Of a DNA stretch of 64,000 nucleotides, positions 1-8,178 are shown piece after piece; position 1 is the stretch's first letter; each line of letters begins with the position of its first letter. The DNA comes from Stutzerimonas stutzeri. Lineage in GTDB: Bacteria; Pseudomonadota; Gammaproteobacteria; Pseudomonadales; Pseudomonadaceae. The stretch is from positions 1,876,001 through 1,940,000 of the forward strand of contig NZ_CP046902.1 in assembly GCF_009789555.1 (NCBI RefSeq). The letters run 5' to 3'. The notes below the pieces were generated by a model. That model searched no databases. It was not told the DNA's origin and was given only the letters and a program-made list of their open reading frames with translations. A program made the position numbers and the translations under genes.

Positions 1-174
1 GCTGCTGGCAGCCATGCGCCGGTTGGTATCGGCCCATTGGGTGTAGGCCGGCAGTACGACGTCGTCGGCCAGGGTCTTGCTGGTTTCGGCGAACGGGTCG
101 GAGGGGGCGCAGCCGCCGAGCAATAGGCCGAGCGCGGTGGCGGTGAACGCTGAGAGATAACGGTTGGGGTACAT
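1..174 (-). CDS. Imelysin-family lipoprotein, N-terminal part only (runs off the window)
   Basis: Only the first 58 codons are inside the window. The start is an ATG at 174 with GAGGAG just upstream. The N-terminus is a lipoprotein signal ending in a lipobox (LGGC), followed by an Ala/Pro linker and the segment TLADDVVLPAYTQWADTNRR, which resembles the start of an imelysin domain (compare the opening of the imelysin at 1800-3146). It is the third gene of a minus-strand set after the imelysin and the di-haem protein, the order I recall for the iron-regulated icmP locus of P. aeruginosa. Function inferred: periplasmic, membrane-anchored haem- or iron-related protein. Confidence 0.75.
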   Translation of the reverse strand, partial: MYPNRYLSAFTATALGLLLGGCAPSDPFAETSKTLADDVVLPAYTQWADTNRRMAASS

Positions 175-216
175 AGTGCTCCTCGGCAAGGTCGGACAGC
201 GCTGGCCTGACCGGCG

Positions 217-1632
217 CTAGAGTGAGTCGAGAAAAGCCAGCAGGGCGCTGCGTTCGTCGCTGTCGAAGCCGAGTACGGCCTGCTTGGCCCGTTCCGCTTC
301 GCCGCCATGCCAGAGTATCGCTTCGAGTAGATTGCGGGCGCGCCCGTCATGCAGGAACTGGGTATGGCCGCTGACCGTTTCGGTCAGGCCGATGCCCCAC
401 AGCGGGGGTGTCCGCCACTCGCTGCCGCTGGCTTCGAATTCGGGGCGGTGATCGGCAAGCCCGTCGCCCATGTCGTGCAGCAGGAGATCGGTGTAGGGGT
501 GGATCACCTGGTTGGCGAGTTCCGGCTCAGCGGCATCCCCCGTGGTGAATGTCGGCACGTGGCAGTTCTGGCAGCCGGCCCGGTGAAACAGTGTCTTGCC
601 CGCCAGCACCTGAGGGTCGTCGACCTTTCGCCGTGCCGGTACGCCGAGGTTGCGTGTGTAGAACAGCACCAGCCCTAGAATGTTATCGCTGACTTCCGGC
701 TCGCCGCCGTTGGGCATCGCCTGGCACGCCTGTTGTCGGTCGGTGCAGGTGTCGCCGGTGAACAGGCTGCTGCTCAGGCCCATGTCGTTGAAGAAAGCGT
801 CGGCGTTCTGCTGGTTCAGGTTCGGCTGCCCGGCTTTCCAGCCGAAGCGGCCGACCACCGTCTCGCCTGTGCGTTGGTCGAACACCCGGTTGGGGCGGCC
901 GGAGATACCGTTTCCGGTGCGGTCCTCCGGGTCGGCGTTAGCCAGCAGGGCGGATTCGGGGATGGCTTCCAGCAATCCGAGGCCGATCATTGGCGGTGCC
1001 ACACGGACGGAAGAGCGGGTCTGCGGGTGCATCGGGCCGTAGCCAAGCTCGGAGATTTCCAGCTGCGGAATGCGCAGTTCCACTTCAAAGCCGTCGGTGA
1101 AGCGCTCTACCCGGGTGCCGTAGCTCAACCGGACCTTGCCTTCAGGGGGTACGCCGGGAACCGCCATGTCCTGCAGTTGGCCGCCGTATGTGGGTTCCGG
1201 CGCAATGCCGCGCTGCCTGAGCACCTCGGTGTGTTCCGGGCCAGCGGGTATCGACAGACGCACCAGCATCGACACGGCGTTGCCACGCTCGGCTTCGACC
1301 GGACGGCCGCGGCCATCCTTGATGTGGCAGTTCTGGCAGGCGTTGGTATTGAACAGCGGACCCAGCCCGTCGCGAGCGGTGGTGGAGGAGGGCGCGATCA
1401 CCCAGGGATTGCGGAAGAAACTGTTACCGACGCTGAAGTCCAGGCGCCGCGATGGCGTCAGGTTGGCCGACGGCAGCGAAAAGGCATTGTGATCGAACTT
1501 CATCACGGTCGCGCCACCAGCGGAAAGGGCTTCCCCTGGCTCGGCCTGCGTAAAGCGGGGCGTCTGCTCGCCACAGCCGGTCAGGCCATAGGCCAGCAGC
1601 AAAGCGGTCGCAGCGCGGAAAAGCGGGTGCAT
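217..1632 (-). CDS. Di-haem oxidoreductase (DHOR/thiol-oxidoreductase-like) lipoprotein
   Basis: 471 aa. It starts with a lipoprotein signal (lipobox LTGC near residue 20). Two c-type haem motifs, both CQNCH, lie near residues 99 and 357, as expected of the di-haem oxidoreductase/putative peroxidase family. The protein is therefore probably exported and haem-loaded in the periplasm. It lies between two imelysin genes on the same strand, a conserved trio in Pseudomonas linked to iron limitation. The true substrate of these DHOR proteins is not established. Family assignment is firm; an iron or redox role is inference from context. Confidence 0.88.
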   Translation of the reverse strand: MHPLFRAATALLLAYGLTGCGEQTPRFTQAEPGEALSAGGATVMKFDHNAFSLPSANLTPSRRLDFSVGNSFFRNPWVIAPSSTTARDGLGPLFNTNACQNCHIKDGRGRPVEAERGNAVSMLVRLSIPAGPEHTEVLRQRGIAPEPTYGGQLQDMAVPGVPPEGKVRLSYGTRVERFTDGFEVELRIPQLEISELGYGPMHPQTRSSVRVAPPMIGLGLLEAIPESALLANADPEDRTGNGISGRPNRVFDQRTGETVVGRFGWKAGQPNLNQQNADAFFNDMGLSSSLFTGDTCTDRQQACQAMPNGGEPEVSDNILGLVLFYTRNLGVPARRKVDDPQVLAGKTLFHRAGCQNCHVPTFTTGDAAEPELANQVIHPYTDLLLHDMGDGLADHRPEFEASGSEWRTPPLWGIGLTETVSGHTQFLHDGRARNLLEAILWHGGEAERAKQAVLGFDSDERSALLAFLDSL

Positions 1633-1799
1633 CGGTGGTACCAGGGTCGTGACAGGGCGGTAATCTTAGCAGGCTAATGGAGTTTGAATAAGAGCAATTT
1701 GCATTTGCCGGCTGACGTATGCGGGGCAGGAATCACGTATCGGGGCATCGGTTGGGGCTCCGAGGGCGGCATCGCACCGCCTCGGGGTCAGGTGTCGGC

Positions 1800-3146
1800 T
1801 CAGAACTGGTGGTCAGCCGTGTCCGGGTTCAGATCGCTGATGCCCAGTGCGGCAGCGGCTTTCTCGATGGATGCGGTCTGCTGCACCAGCGCCGCAATCG
1901 CGTCACGTACCTTCTCCTGGCCTTCGCTGTTGTCGGGTGCGATCAGTTGGTCGAAGGCTTCGCCGCCCTCGGCGCTGGTGACCAGCACCTGCAGTTTGGC
2001 CTCGGTGGTTTCCAGGTCGGTCTTGAGTGTGGTGCCGATCTGCGGATCGGTGCCTTCTACCAACGATGCCAGGCTCGCGCCGCTCAGCGTGCTGCCATCG
2101 ACACGCTTGTACTCGCCCAGGTAGACGTTACGGATGCCCCTGGCGTTGTAGTAATGCGAGTTGTGCGTGTTATCGCTGAAGCAGTCGTGCTCGTCCTCGG
2201 GCGAGTTGGCTTCCAGGGCGACCTTCATGCGTTCACCCGCCAGTTCGCCGAGCGACAGGCTTCCCATGCCGAAGAGCATCTTGCGCAGGCCGTTTTCGGC
2301 CGACTCGCTTTCCAGGCTGGCGCGGTAGTTGTCGGCGACGCCGGGTGCCCACTCCCCGACCATTTGTTCGAGGTCGCTGACCAGCAGTTGGGTTGCCGCT
2401 TTCAAATAGGCGCGGCGGCGGTCGCAATTGCCGCCGGTGCAGCCGTCACCGTCGATGTAATCGCTGGCGGGGCGTTCGCCGGCGCCGGCTTCGGTACCGT
2501 TGAGGTCCTGACCCCAGAGCAGGAATTCGATGGCGTGATAACCCGTGGCCACGTTGGCTTCCGAACCGGCCAGCTCGTTCAGGCTGGCAAGCTTCTCGCC
2601 GGTGATTTCACTGACGTCGATCTTGTCTTCGCCAACCTGCAGCTCCTTGTTGGCAATGATGTTGGCGGTGGCGCCCGGATTGCCGAGGGCGTGTTGATAA
2701 TCGCCCTGGACGTAGTCGATCAGGCCCTCATCCAGCGGCCAGGCGTTGACCTGACCTTCCCAGTCGTCGACCACCGGATTGCCGAAGCGGAACACTTCGG
2801 TCTGCATGTACGGCACGCGAGCTGCCAGCCAGGCATCCTTGGCCGCCTGTTGGGTTTGCTCGGTCGGGTTGGCGAGCAGGGCATCGATCGCTTCCTGCAA
2901 TTTCAGCGCGGTGCTGTGTGCATCGCTGAAGACGGCATGCGCAATGTCGGCGTAGTGCTTGACCACTGCCTGCGCGGCCTCGTCGTTCACGGTCTCCGTC
3001 GCTGGCGCGCTCGCAGCCGGCTCGCTCTGCGTGGTGGCTTGCGGAGCGGCGGCCTGTTCGGCTGGTGCTTTATCCTCGCCGCAACCAGCGAGTGAAATGG
3101 CGACTGCCAACAGGCTGGCGGTGGCCCAGACGGGAGTACGTAGCAT
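1800..3146 (-). CDS. icmP: Imelysin-type lipoprotein (IcmP-like)
   Basis: 448 aa from the ATG at 3146. That start is preferred over the ATG at 3167 because AAAGGA sits just upstream and it puts a clean lipobox (SLAGC) near residue 20. The imelysin GxHxxE signature is present as GYHAIEF. The mature start is rich in Ala, Pro and Glu. In P. aeruginosa the equivalent gene was named for an insulin-cleaving metalloprotease, but imelysin proteins are now mostly regarded as iron- or haem-related periplasmic proteins. First gene of the minus-strand trio. A Fur-like palindrome lies 75 nt upstream, so iron repression is likely. Confidence 0.85.
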   Translation of the reverse strand: MLRTPVWATASLLAVAISLAGCGEDKAPAEQAAAPQATTQSEPAASAPATETVNDEAAQAVVKHYADIAHAVFSDAHSTALKLQEAIDALLANPTEQTQQAAKDAWLAARVPYMQTEVFRFGNPVVDDWEGQVNAWPLDEGLIDYVQGDYQHALGNPGATANIIANKELQVGEDKIDVSEITGEKLASLNELAGSEANVATGYHAIEFLLWGQDLNGTEAGAGERPASDYIDGDGCTGGNCDRRRAYLKAATQLLVSDLEQMVGEWAPGVADNYRASLESESAENGLRKMLFGMGSLSLGELAGERMKVALEANSPEDEHDCFSDNTHNSHYYNARGIRNVYLGEYKRVDGSTLSGASLASLVEGTDPQIGTTLKTDLETTEAKLQVLVTSAEGGEAFDQLIAPDNSEGQEKVRDAIAALVQQTASIEKAAAALGISDLNPDTADHQF

Positions 3147-3220
3147 GGCGGGTTCCTTTGCTTGCAAATGGTATTAGCGGACGCCGAAGAGAAAGCCGTT
3201 GGCGATCCGATGCGGGTCAT

Positions 3221-3239
3221 AATGCGAAAGATTTGCATT
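3221..3239. promoter_or_regulatory. Putative Fur box
   Basis: AATGCGAAAGATTTGCATT is an imperfect inverted repeat (AATGC-N9-GCATT) close to Pseudomonas Fur sites of the AATGAGAATNATTCTCATT type. It lies between the divergent imelysin operon (start 3146) and the LemA gene (start 3332). The motif match is by eye; iron control of this locus fits what is known of the family. Confidence 0.5.
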
Positions 3240-3331
3240 TTGTGCAAAGGAAATGCGTGGAGCAGGTCGCGCTTCGCTTTACGCAGCGCCGCTAGAATGC
3301 CATTCCGATAGCTGGATCTGGAGAGCCCCCG

Positions 3332-3904
3332 ATGAGCCTGAGCGCTGTGGTTGCACTGGTCGTACTGTTTCTCGTCGCTGCCTACGCGGTAGTGCTCTAC
3401 AACGGCCTGGTGCGCCTCAAGCACGGGGTCGGCAAGGCGTGGTCCAACATCGACGTACTGCTGCGCCAGCGCCACGAAGAGTTGCCAAAGCTGGTCGAGA
3501 CCTGCAAGCAGTACATGCAGCACGAGCGCAACACCCTGGAACAGGTCGTCACCGCCCGCAACGCAGTTTCCAGCGCGCGCGAGCAGGGCGATGTCAGCGC
3601 GTTAGGACATGCTGAAACCGGGTTGCGGGCGGGGCTGGGACGTCTCTTCGCGCTGGCCGAAAATTATCCCGAGCTGCGTGCCAGTGAAAGTTTTCGCCAT
3701 CTGCAGCAGCGCATCAGTGGTCTGGAAAGCGGCATCGCCGATCGCCGGGAGCTCTACAACGAGTCGGTCAACCTGAACAACGTGCGCATCGAGCAGTTTC
3801 CCGATGTGTTGCTGGCACGCGCCTTCGGCTTCGGCCAGGCCGAGTTGTTGCAGTTCAGCGAGGCGGAAAAAGCCGACGTCGACCTCAAGCCGCTGTTTGG
3901 CTGA
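3332..3904 (+). CDS. LemA family protein
   Basis: 190 aa. One N-terminal membrane helix (about residues 4-24) is followed by a long alpha-helical domain containing LVKHGVGKAWSNIDVLL-type residues (here GVGKAWSNIDVLLRQRHEELPKLV), the core signature of LemA proteins. LemA proteins are widespread, of unknown biochemical role, and often encoded beside membrane stress proteins. The next gene starts 2 nt after this stop, so the two are probably co-transcribed. The pair precedes bifA as I recall for P. aeruginosa PA4369-PA4367. Confidence 0.88.
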   Translation: MSLSAVVALVVLFLVAAYAVVLYNGLVRLKHGVGKAWSNIDVLLRQRHEELPKLVETCKQYMQHERNTLEQVVTARNAVSSAREQGDVSALGHAETGLRAGLGRLFALAENYPELRASESFRHLQQRISGLESGIADRRELYNESVNLNNVRIEQFPDVLLARAFGFGQAELLQFSEAEKADVDLKPLFG

Positions 3905-3906
3905 GC

Positions 3907-4791
3907 GTGCTCGGGCCGATGCTGTTCGTGGGGGTGGCGGTTGCCCTGTGCCTGGCCGGCGGCTGGCTATGGGTCAGTCGCTGGACCAAGTTGCGCCATC
4001 TGCTGGACACGCCGACCTCCAGGATTCGCTCGGCAGCCCAAGGCTACGTCGAACTCACCGGGGTGTTGCGAGCGCTGCCCGATGCGCCATTGTTGCAGGC
4101 GCCGCTGACGGCCAAGCCGTGCCTATGGTGGCGCTACCGTATCGAGCACCACCGGCCCGGCGACAAGCGCAACCGGTGGCGGGTCGTCGAGCAGGGAACC
4201 AGCGACGGGCTGTTGCGTCTGTCCGACGCCACGGGGGACTGCCTGATCGATCCTCGAGGCGCCGAGGTGGTACCGGCGCGGCGCGACAGCTGGACGGGCG
4301 ATCAACGCCATCCCAGGGCACAGCCGGCGCGCGGTGCATTTGGCTGGCTCACCGGCCATCGCCAGTATCGCTACATCGAGGAGCGGCTTCATGTCGATGA
4401 GCCGCTGTACGCCATTGGCGATTTCCGCACCGCGGGCGGCGGCCGGGAGGGGCTCGATCTTGACGCCGCCCAAGGAGCGCTCGTGCGCGAATGGAAAGCC
4501 GATTACGCCGGTCTGTTGCGGCGTTTCGACAACAATCGTGACGGCCAGCTCGACCAGGCCGAGTGGGCGCGGGTGCGTCTCGCGGCAGGTCTGGAAGCCG
4601 AACAGCGTCACCGGCTTGCCAGTGCCCGGCAGGCGCAGCACAGGCTCGTGCGGCCCAGCGAAGGCCGGCCGTTCGTGTTGTCGAGCCACGGTGAGGAGGT
4701 CCTGGCACGGCGCTATCGCCGAGATGCGCTCGGGGGCGCTGTGTTATGTCTGCTAGGGGCGGCGATACTGGCGTCCCGGTTGGCTGGTTGA
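3907..4791 (+). CDS. GIDE-domain membrane protein with an EF-hand-like loop
   Basis: 294 aa starting at a GTG 2 nt after the LemA stop (ATG at 3919 is an alternative). It has an N-terminal membrane helix, then a domain beginning AAQGYVELTGVLRALP that resembles the GIDE domain of MUL1-type proteins, including a Cys-Leu-Trp-Trp-Arg-Tyr segment. A C-terminal membrane helix lies near residues 275-292, with a large soluble part between the two. Near residues 200-212 the sequence DNNRDGQLDQAEW matches a canonical EF-hand calcium loop. Bacterial GIDE proteins lack an obvious RING partner and have no proven enzymatic role. Confidence 0.75.
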   Translation: MLGPMLFVGVAVALCLAGGWLWVSRWTKLRHLLDTPTSRIRSAAQGYVELTGVLRALPDAPLLQAPLTAKPCLWWRYRIEHHRPGDKRNRWRVVEQGTSDGLLRLSDATGDCLIDPRGAEVVPARRDSWTGDQRHPRAQPARGAFGWLTGHRQYRYIEERLHVDEPLYAIGDFRTAGGGREGLDLDAAQGALVREWKADYAGLLRRFDNNRDGQLDQAEWARVRLAAGLEAEQRHRLASARQAQHRLVRPSEGRPFVLSSHGEEVLARRYRRDALGGAVLCLLGAAILASRLAG

Positions 4792-4826
4792 GCTGAGCGG
4801 CCAATCCGCGGCGCTGCGGGTGGCTG

Positions 4827-6887
4827 CTAAAGCGGTTGCGAATTGAGCCGGTGTTCGAAACGCAGCGATTGGCGCAGCAATGCGGCCAGTTCGGCGGCTG
4901 GCAGCGGCTTGCTGTAGTAATAGCCCTGGCCTTCGTTGCAGCCTTCGTCGATCAGGTAGCGCTCCTGCTCGGCGGTCTCCACGCCCTCGGCAATCACCAG
5001 CATGCCGAGGCTCTTGCCTAGCTGAATGATGGCTCTGACGATGGTCGTATCGCCCTGGTCGGCGGCCATGTCACGCACGAAGCTTTTGTCGATCTTGATC
5101 TTGTCCAGCGGCAGGCTCTTGAGGTAACTGAGCGACGAGTAGCCGGTACCGAAGTCATCGATCGCGATCAGCGCACCGGAGCGGCGCAAGCTGTGCAGGT
5201 TGTGAGTCGCGGCGCCGATGTCTTCCATCAGACCTGTTTCGGTGACTTCCAGCTCCAGCGTTTCAGGTGGCAGCCGATGGGTGCCGAGCAGGTTGCTGAT
5301 CATCTCCGGCAGTTCGGCGTGGTGCAGTTGCACTGTCGACAGATTCACCGCCATGCGCAGGTCGCTGAACCCTTGCTGGTGCCATTCGCGCAACTGTCGG
5401 CAGGCCTGATCGAGCACCCATTCGCCAATCGCGATGATGCTGCCGTTTTGTTCGGCGAGGGGGATGAAGACATCCGGCGGGACCATTTTGCCGCTCGGGT
5501 GGGACCAGCGCAGCAACGCCTCGACGCCGGTGATGCGTTTGAGCCGATAGTCGATCTGCGGTTGATAGACCAGATGGAATTCACCGCGTTGAAGGGCTTC
5601 CGCCAGATCGTTCTGCAACTCGCGGCGCGCTCGCATCTGGCTGTCGATGCTGGCGACGTAGAACTGGTAGCGGTTGCGCGAGCGGTTTTTCGCCAGGGTC
5701 ATGGTCTGCTCGGCTTTTTGCAGCAGTTTCTCGGTGCTGTCGCCGTCTTCGGGGTACAGCGTGATACCGATGGTCGCGCGCAGTCGTATGTTGTGCTGAT
5801 CCATCACGACCGGGCGTTCGAGATCGTCGAGTATTTTCTGTGCCAGCTCCGCTGCCTCGTAGGGTTGTTCGAAGCCGAACAGCACCAGTACGAACTGATC
5901 CCCGCCCAGGCGCGCAAGTGCCCCGACGCGCCCACTCAGGCTGCGCAAGCGCTCGGCCAGGGCCACCAGCAGACGGTCGCCGTGCTGATAGCTGAACTGC
6001 TCGTTCACGCCTTTGAAGTCGTCCAGGCCGAGACAGAGCACCGCCACACGGCGTTGGACCCGGGCGGCTTCGTTGAGGATATTGTCGAGCTGTTGCTGCA
6101 GCTGTTGCCGGTTGGGCAGGCCCGTGAGCGAGTCGTACTGGGTCATGCGCTGCAGATCGTTCTCGGCGGCATGGCGCAATTGCATGTTGTGTTCGATCGC
6201 GGCGAGCAGACCATTGGCGGTCTCGACCCAGAGGCCCAGTTCGTTCTGCTCATGGCCCTTGGGCATGGGCAATGAATGCTCGCCTGGGCGACCTGGATTG
6301 ATGTGCGACAGATGTTCGATCAGCTTGGTCAGCGGCCGCGTCAGCAGCCATTCGTAGATCAGGTACAGCAACAGGCCAAGGACCAGCGCGCGGAGAATGC
6401 CGACGACGAAAATCACGCCCGACTGGCTGATGAAGTCCTCGCCATAAGGGGCGGTGTCGAGCGTGATGCGTAGGTCGCCGTAATATTCGTTATAGGGCGG
6501 ACGACCGATCAGCGGGATCGTGAAATCCTGATCGCGACCCAGTATCGGGTCGGTCAGCCAGCGCGATGGCAGGGACATGAGCGGGCGCGATTTGTAGGCC
6601 AGAGGCGGCTCGCCTGGGTGGCCGATCGATGCCTTGCGGATCGACTCGTGCTGGAACAGCCCTTCCATGACCTGCGCGCCCATTTCCCGGTCCAGGCTGT
6701 AGATCGCCTGGGTGGAGGGATCGCGCGTCATGCGCAGGATTCGCTGCGCCTCGGTGCTGATCAACTGGCGAGTCTTGTAGGCGTCGAAAACGATTTGTGC
6801 GCAGCTCAGTACCAACCCAACGGCCAGCGCTGACAGCAGAACGATACGGAGCAATTTCCTCGACAGGCTGTTGCGCAATGCGGTCAA
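4827..6887 (-). CDS. bifA: Cyclic-di-GMP phosphodiesterase BifA
   Basis: 686 aa from a TTG at 6887, chosen because AAGGA lies 7 nt upstream and the protein then begins MTALRNSLSRKLLR as in BifA homologues; a longer TTG start at 6923 lacks a ribosome site. Two membrane helices (about 11-33 and 155-178) flank a periplasmic domain. A degenerate GGDEF domain follows (GGDQF near 328-332), then an EAL domain with an intact EAL motif (near 456) and the DDFGTGYSSL loop. BifA of Pseudomonas has the same degenerate GGDQF and acts as a c-di-GMP phosphodiesterase controlling biofilm and motility. Product assignment rests on sequence memory plus the syntenic neighbours. Confidence 0.9.
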   Translation of the reverse strand: MTALRNSLSRKLLRIVLLSALAVGLVLSCAQIVFDAYKTRQLISTEAQRILRMTRDPSTQAIYSLDREMGAQVMEGLFQHESIRKASIGHPGEPPLAYKSRPLMSLPSRWLTDPILGRDQDFTIPLIGRPPYNEYYGDLRITLDTAPYGEDFISQSGVIFVVGILRALVLGLLLYLIYEWLLTRPLTKLIEHLSHINPGRPGEHSLPMPKGHEQNELGLWVETANGLLAAIEHNMQLRHAAENDLQRMTQYDSLTGLPNRQQLQQQLDNILNEAARVQRRVAVLCLGLDDFKGVNEQFSYQHGDRLLVALAERLRSLSGRVGALARLGGDQFVLVLFGFEQPYEAAELAQKILDDLERPVVMDQHNIRLRATIGITLYPEDGDSTEKLLQKAEQTMTLAKNRSRNRYQFYVASIDSQMRARRELQNDLAEALQRGEFHLVYQPQIDYRLKRITGVEALLRWSHPSGKMVPPDVFIPLAEQNGSIIAIGEWVLDQACRQLREWHQQGFSDLRMAVNLSTVQLHHAELPEMISNLLGTHRLPPETLELEVTETGLMEDIGAATHNLHSLRRSGALIAIDDFGTGYSSLSYLKSLPLDKIKIDKSFVRDMAADQGDTTIVRAIIQLGKSLGMLVIAEGVETAEQERYLIDEGCNEGQGYYYSKPLPAAELAALLRQSLRFEHRLNSQPL

Positions 6888-7095
6888 AAGGATTTCCTTT
6901 TTCCAAGCCGGTGCCCAGCGCAAGTATTGGTCGTCATAGATGAGGCGTCAAAGATTCGAGCGTGCTGATGTGGCGAAACGTTATCAAAACCCCTGGGCGC
7001 TTGCAGAACCTTCTGTCGACCGCCGTCGGGCATGGTGCGCTGGCACCGCAGTTCGGTGCGAGAGCGTCTCGCAGCACCTGCGCGGCTCGGGCGAA

Positions 7096-7719
7096 TCAGG
7101 CGGTAGCGGGCGATTCCTTGACGTCGCAGCCCTTGATGACCATGCGGATGATCGTTTCGGCTGCGGCTTCATAATCGGCATCGTCGAGTTTGGCCTTGCC
7201 CGTGACGGTGGAAATCTGCCAGTCGAAATCGGCGTACGTCTGGGTCGCGGCCCAGATACTGAACAGCAAATGACTGGGATCGACCGGGGCCATCAGCCCT
7301 CGATCGATCCAGCCCTGGATACACGCGACGTTATGGCTTGCCTGGGCATTCAACTGTGCCGCTCGCTCGGCGGGCAGATGGGGCGCGCCGTGCATGATTT
7401 CGCTCGCGAATACCTTGGAGGCACAGGCGTGTTCGCGTGAAATCCGGATCTTGGTGCGGATGTAGGCGCGCAGGACGTCGGCCGGCTCCCCCGGCTGATT
7501 GAACGGAGCGGACGCCTGCAGCAAAGGCTCGACGATACTGTCGAGCACCTCTCGGTAGAGGTTTTCCTTGCTTTTGAAATAGTAGTAGACGTTGGGCTTC
7601 GGCAGCCCGGCGCGGTTGGCGATGTCACTGGTCTTGCTGGCAGCGAAGCCCTTTTCGGCGAACTCTTCGCTGGCAGCGCGCAGGATCAGTTCTTTGTTGC
7701 GCTCGCGGATACTGGACAT
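7096..7719 (-). CDS. TetR-family regulator, RutR-like
   Basis: 207 aa. The N-terminal helix-turn-helix covers about residues 10-60 (FAASKTSDIANRAGLPKPNVYYYFKSKENLY). The C-terminal half resembles the RutR/YcdC ligand-binding domain, including SREHACASKVFASEIMHGAPHL. E. coli RutR responds to uracil and controls pyrimidine and purine pathways; ligand and targets here are unknown. It is divergent from the chemoreceptor gene at the edge of the purine island. A perfect 16-bp palindrome lies 119 nt upstream and could be its own operator. The TGAC half-sites of that palindrome also occur, with tighter spacing, at the xdhA promoter, so xdh control by this regulator is worth considering. Confidence 0.85.
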   Translation of the reverse strand: MSSIRERNKELILRAASEEFAEKGFAASKTSDIANRAGLPKPNVYYYFKSKENLYREVLDSIVEPLLQASAPFNQPGEPADVLRAYIRTKIRISREHACASKVFASEIMHGAPHLPAERAAQLNAQASHNVACIQGWIDRGLMAPVDPSHLLFSIWAATQTYADFDWQISTVTGKAKLDDADYEAAAETIIRMVIKGCDVKESPATA

Positions 7720-7837
7720 AGGGCCTGTTCAATTCACTACCACCGCCTGGTGGCCTGCCGCGGCATGCTAGCACTGGCTTCCGGACTGTCTCAAGGCGGT
7801 CACGCCCAAGCGATTTTGTGTGAACGCGTGGACGGAA

Positions 7838-7853
7838 TGACTGTATACAGTCA
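7838..7853. promoter_or_regulatory. Perfect 16-bp palindrome upstream of the TetR gene
   Basis: TGACTGTATACAGTCA is a perfect inverted repeat. Its core, CTGTATACAG, is one base per arm away from the TTGTATACAA operator found across this island, while its outer TGACT/AGTCA arms match the palindromes at the xdhA promoter. It could bind the TetR protein, the GntR protein, or both. Which one is not decidable by eye. Confidence 0.5.
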
Positions 7854-8067
7854 GTGAAAACCATGTGCTCCCTTCACCTCGGCTTCGCCGCCTCCCGGCA
7901 TCCGAACTGTCCAGCGTCCCGACCGCTGACGGCCAAACAGCAGCCTGCAGCCGGTGCGCCCAAGCGCACCACGGACAGCGTGCCTGGCATGGCGATTCAG
8001 ACGTTGATAGCCGAGGCGCCCGGTGTCCTCGGATTCCACATCGCCTCGAGCCGCCGCCAAACGGTTC

Positions 8068-8094
8068 TAAAGGCCCGGCCGCTCGGGCCGATAA
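8068..8094 (+). promoter_or_regulatory. Sigma-28 (FliA) promoter of the chemoreceptor gene
   Basis: TAAA at 8068-8071, a 15-nt spacer, then GCCGATAA at 8087-8094. This is an exact match to the flagellar sigma factor FliA consensus TAAA-N15-GCCGATAA. It lies 84 nt upstream of the chemoreceptor start at 8179, the expected context for a motility-class gene. Confidence 0.8.
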
Positions 8095-8118
8095 CCTGAT
8101 GGCATCGAGATTGAAATG

Positions 8119-8128
8119 TTGTGCACAA
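8119..8128. promoter_or_regulatory. GntR-type operator TTGTGCACAA in the chemoreceptor leader
   Basis: Perfect 10-bp palindrome 24 nt beyond the FliA -10 box and 51 nt before the start codon, so within the predicted untranslated leader. The same sequence stands upstream of the gntR gene and the xanthine permease. A repressor here would act as a downstream block to transcription. Confidence 0.6.
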
Positions 8129-8178
8129 TAATGAGTATTTATTGTGTTCGAGTTAAGGGTCCTACTGAGGTCAACGCC

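Noticed and set aside
733..1677. Long plus-strand ORF (314 codons) opposite the di-haem gene
   Set aside because: It is antisense to a clear cytochrome gene and has no family resemblance; high GC opens many antisense frames here.
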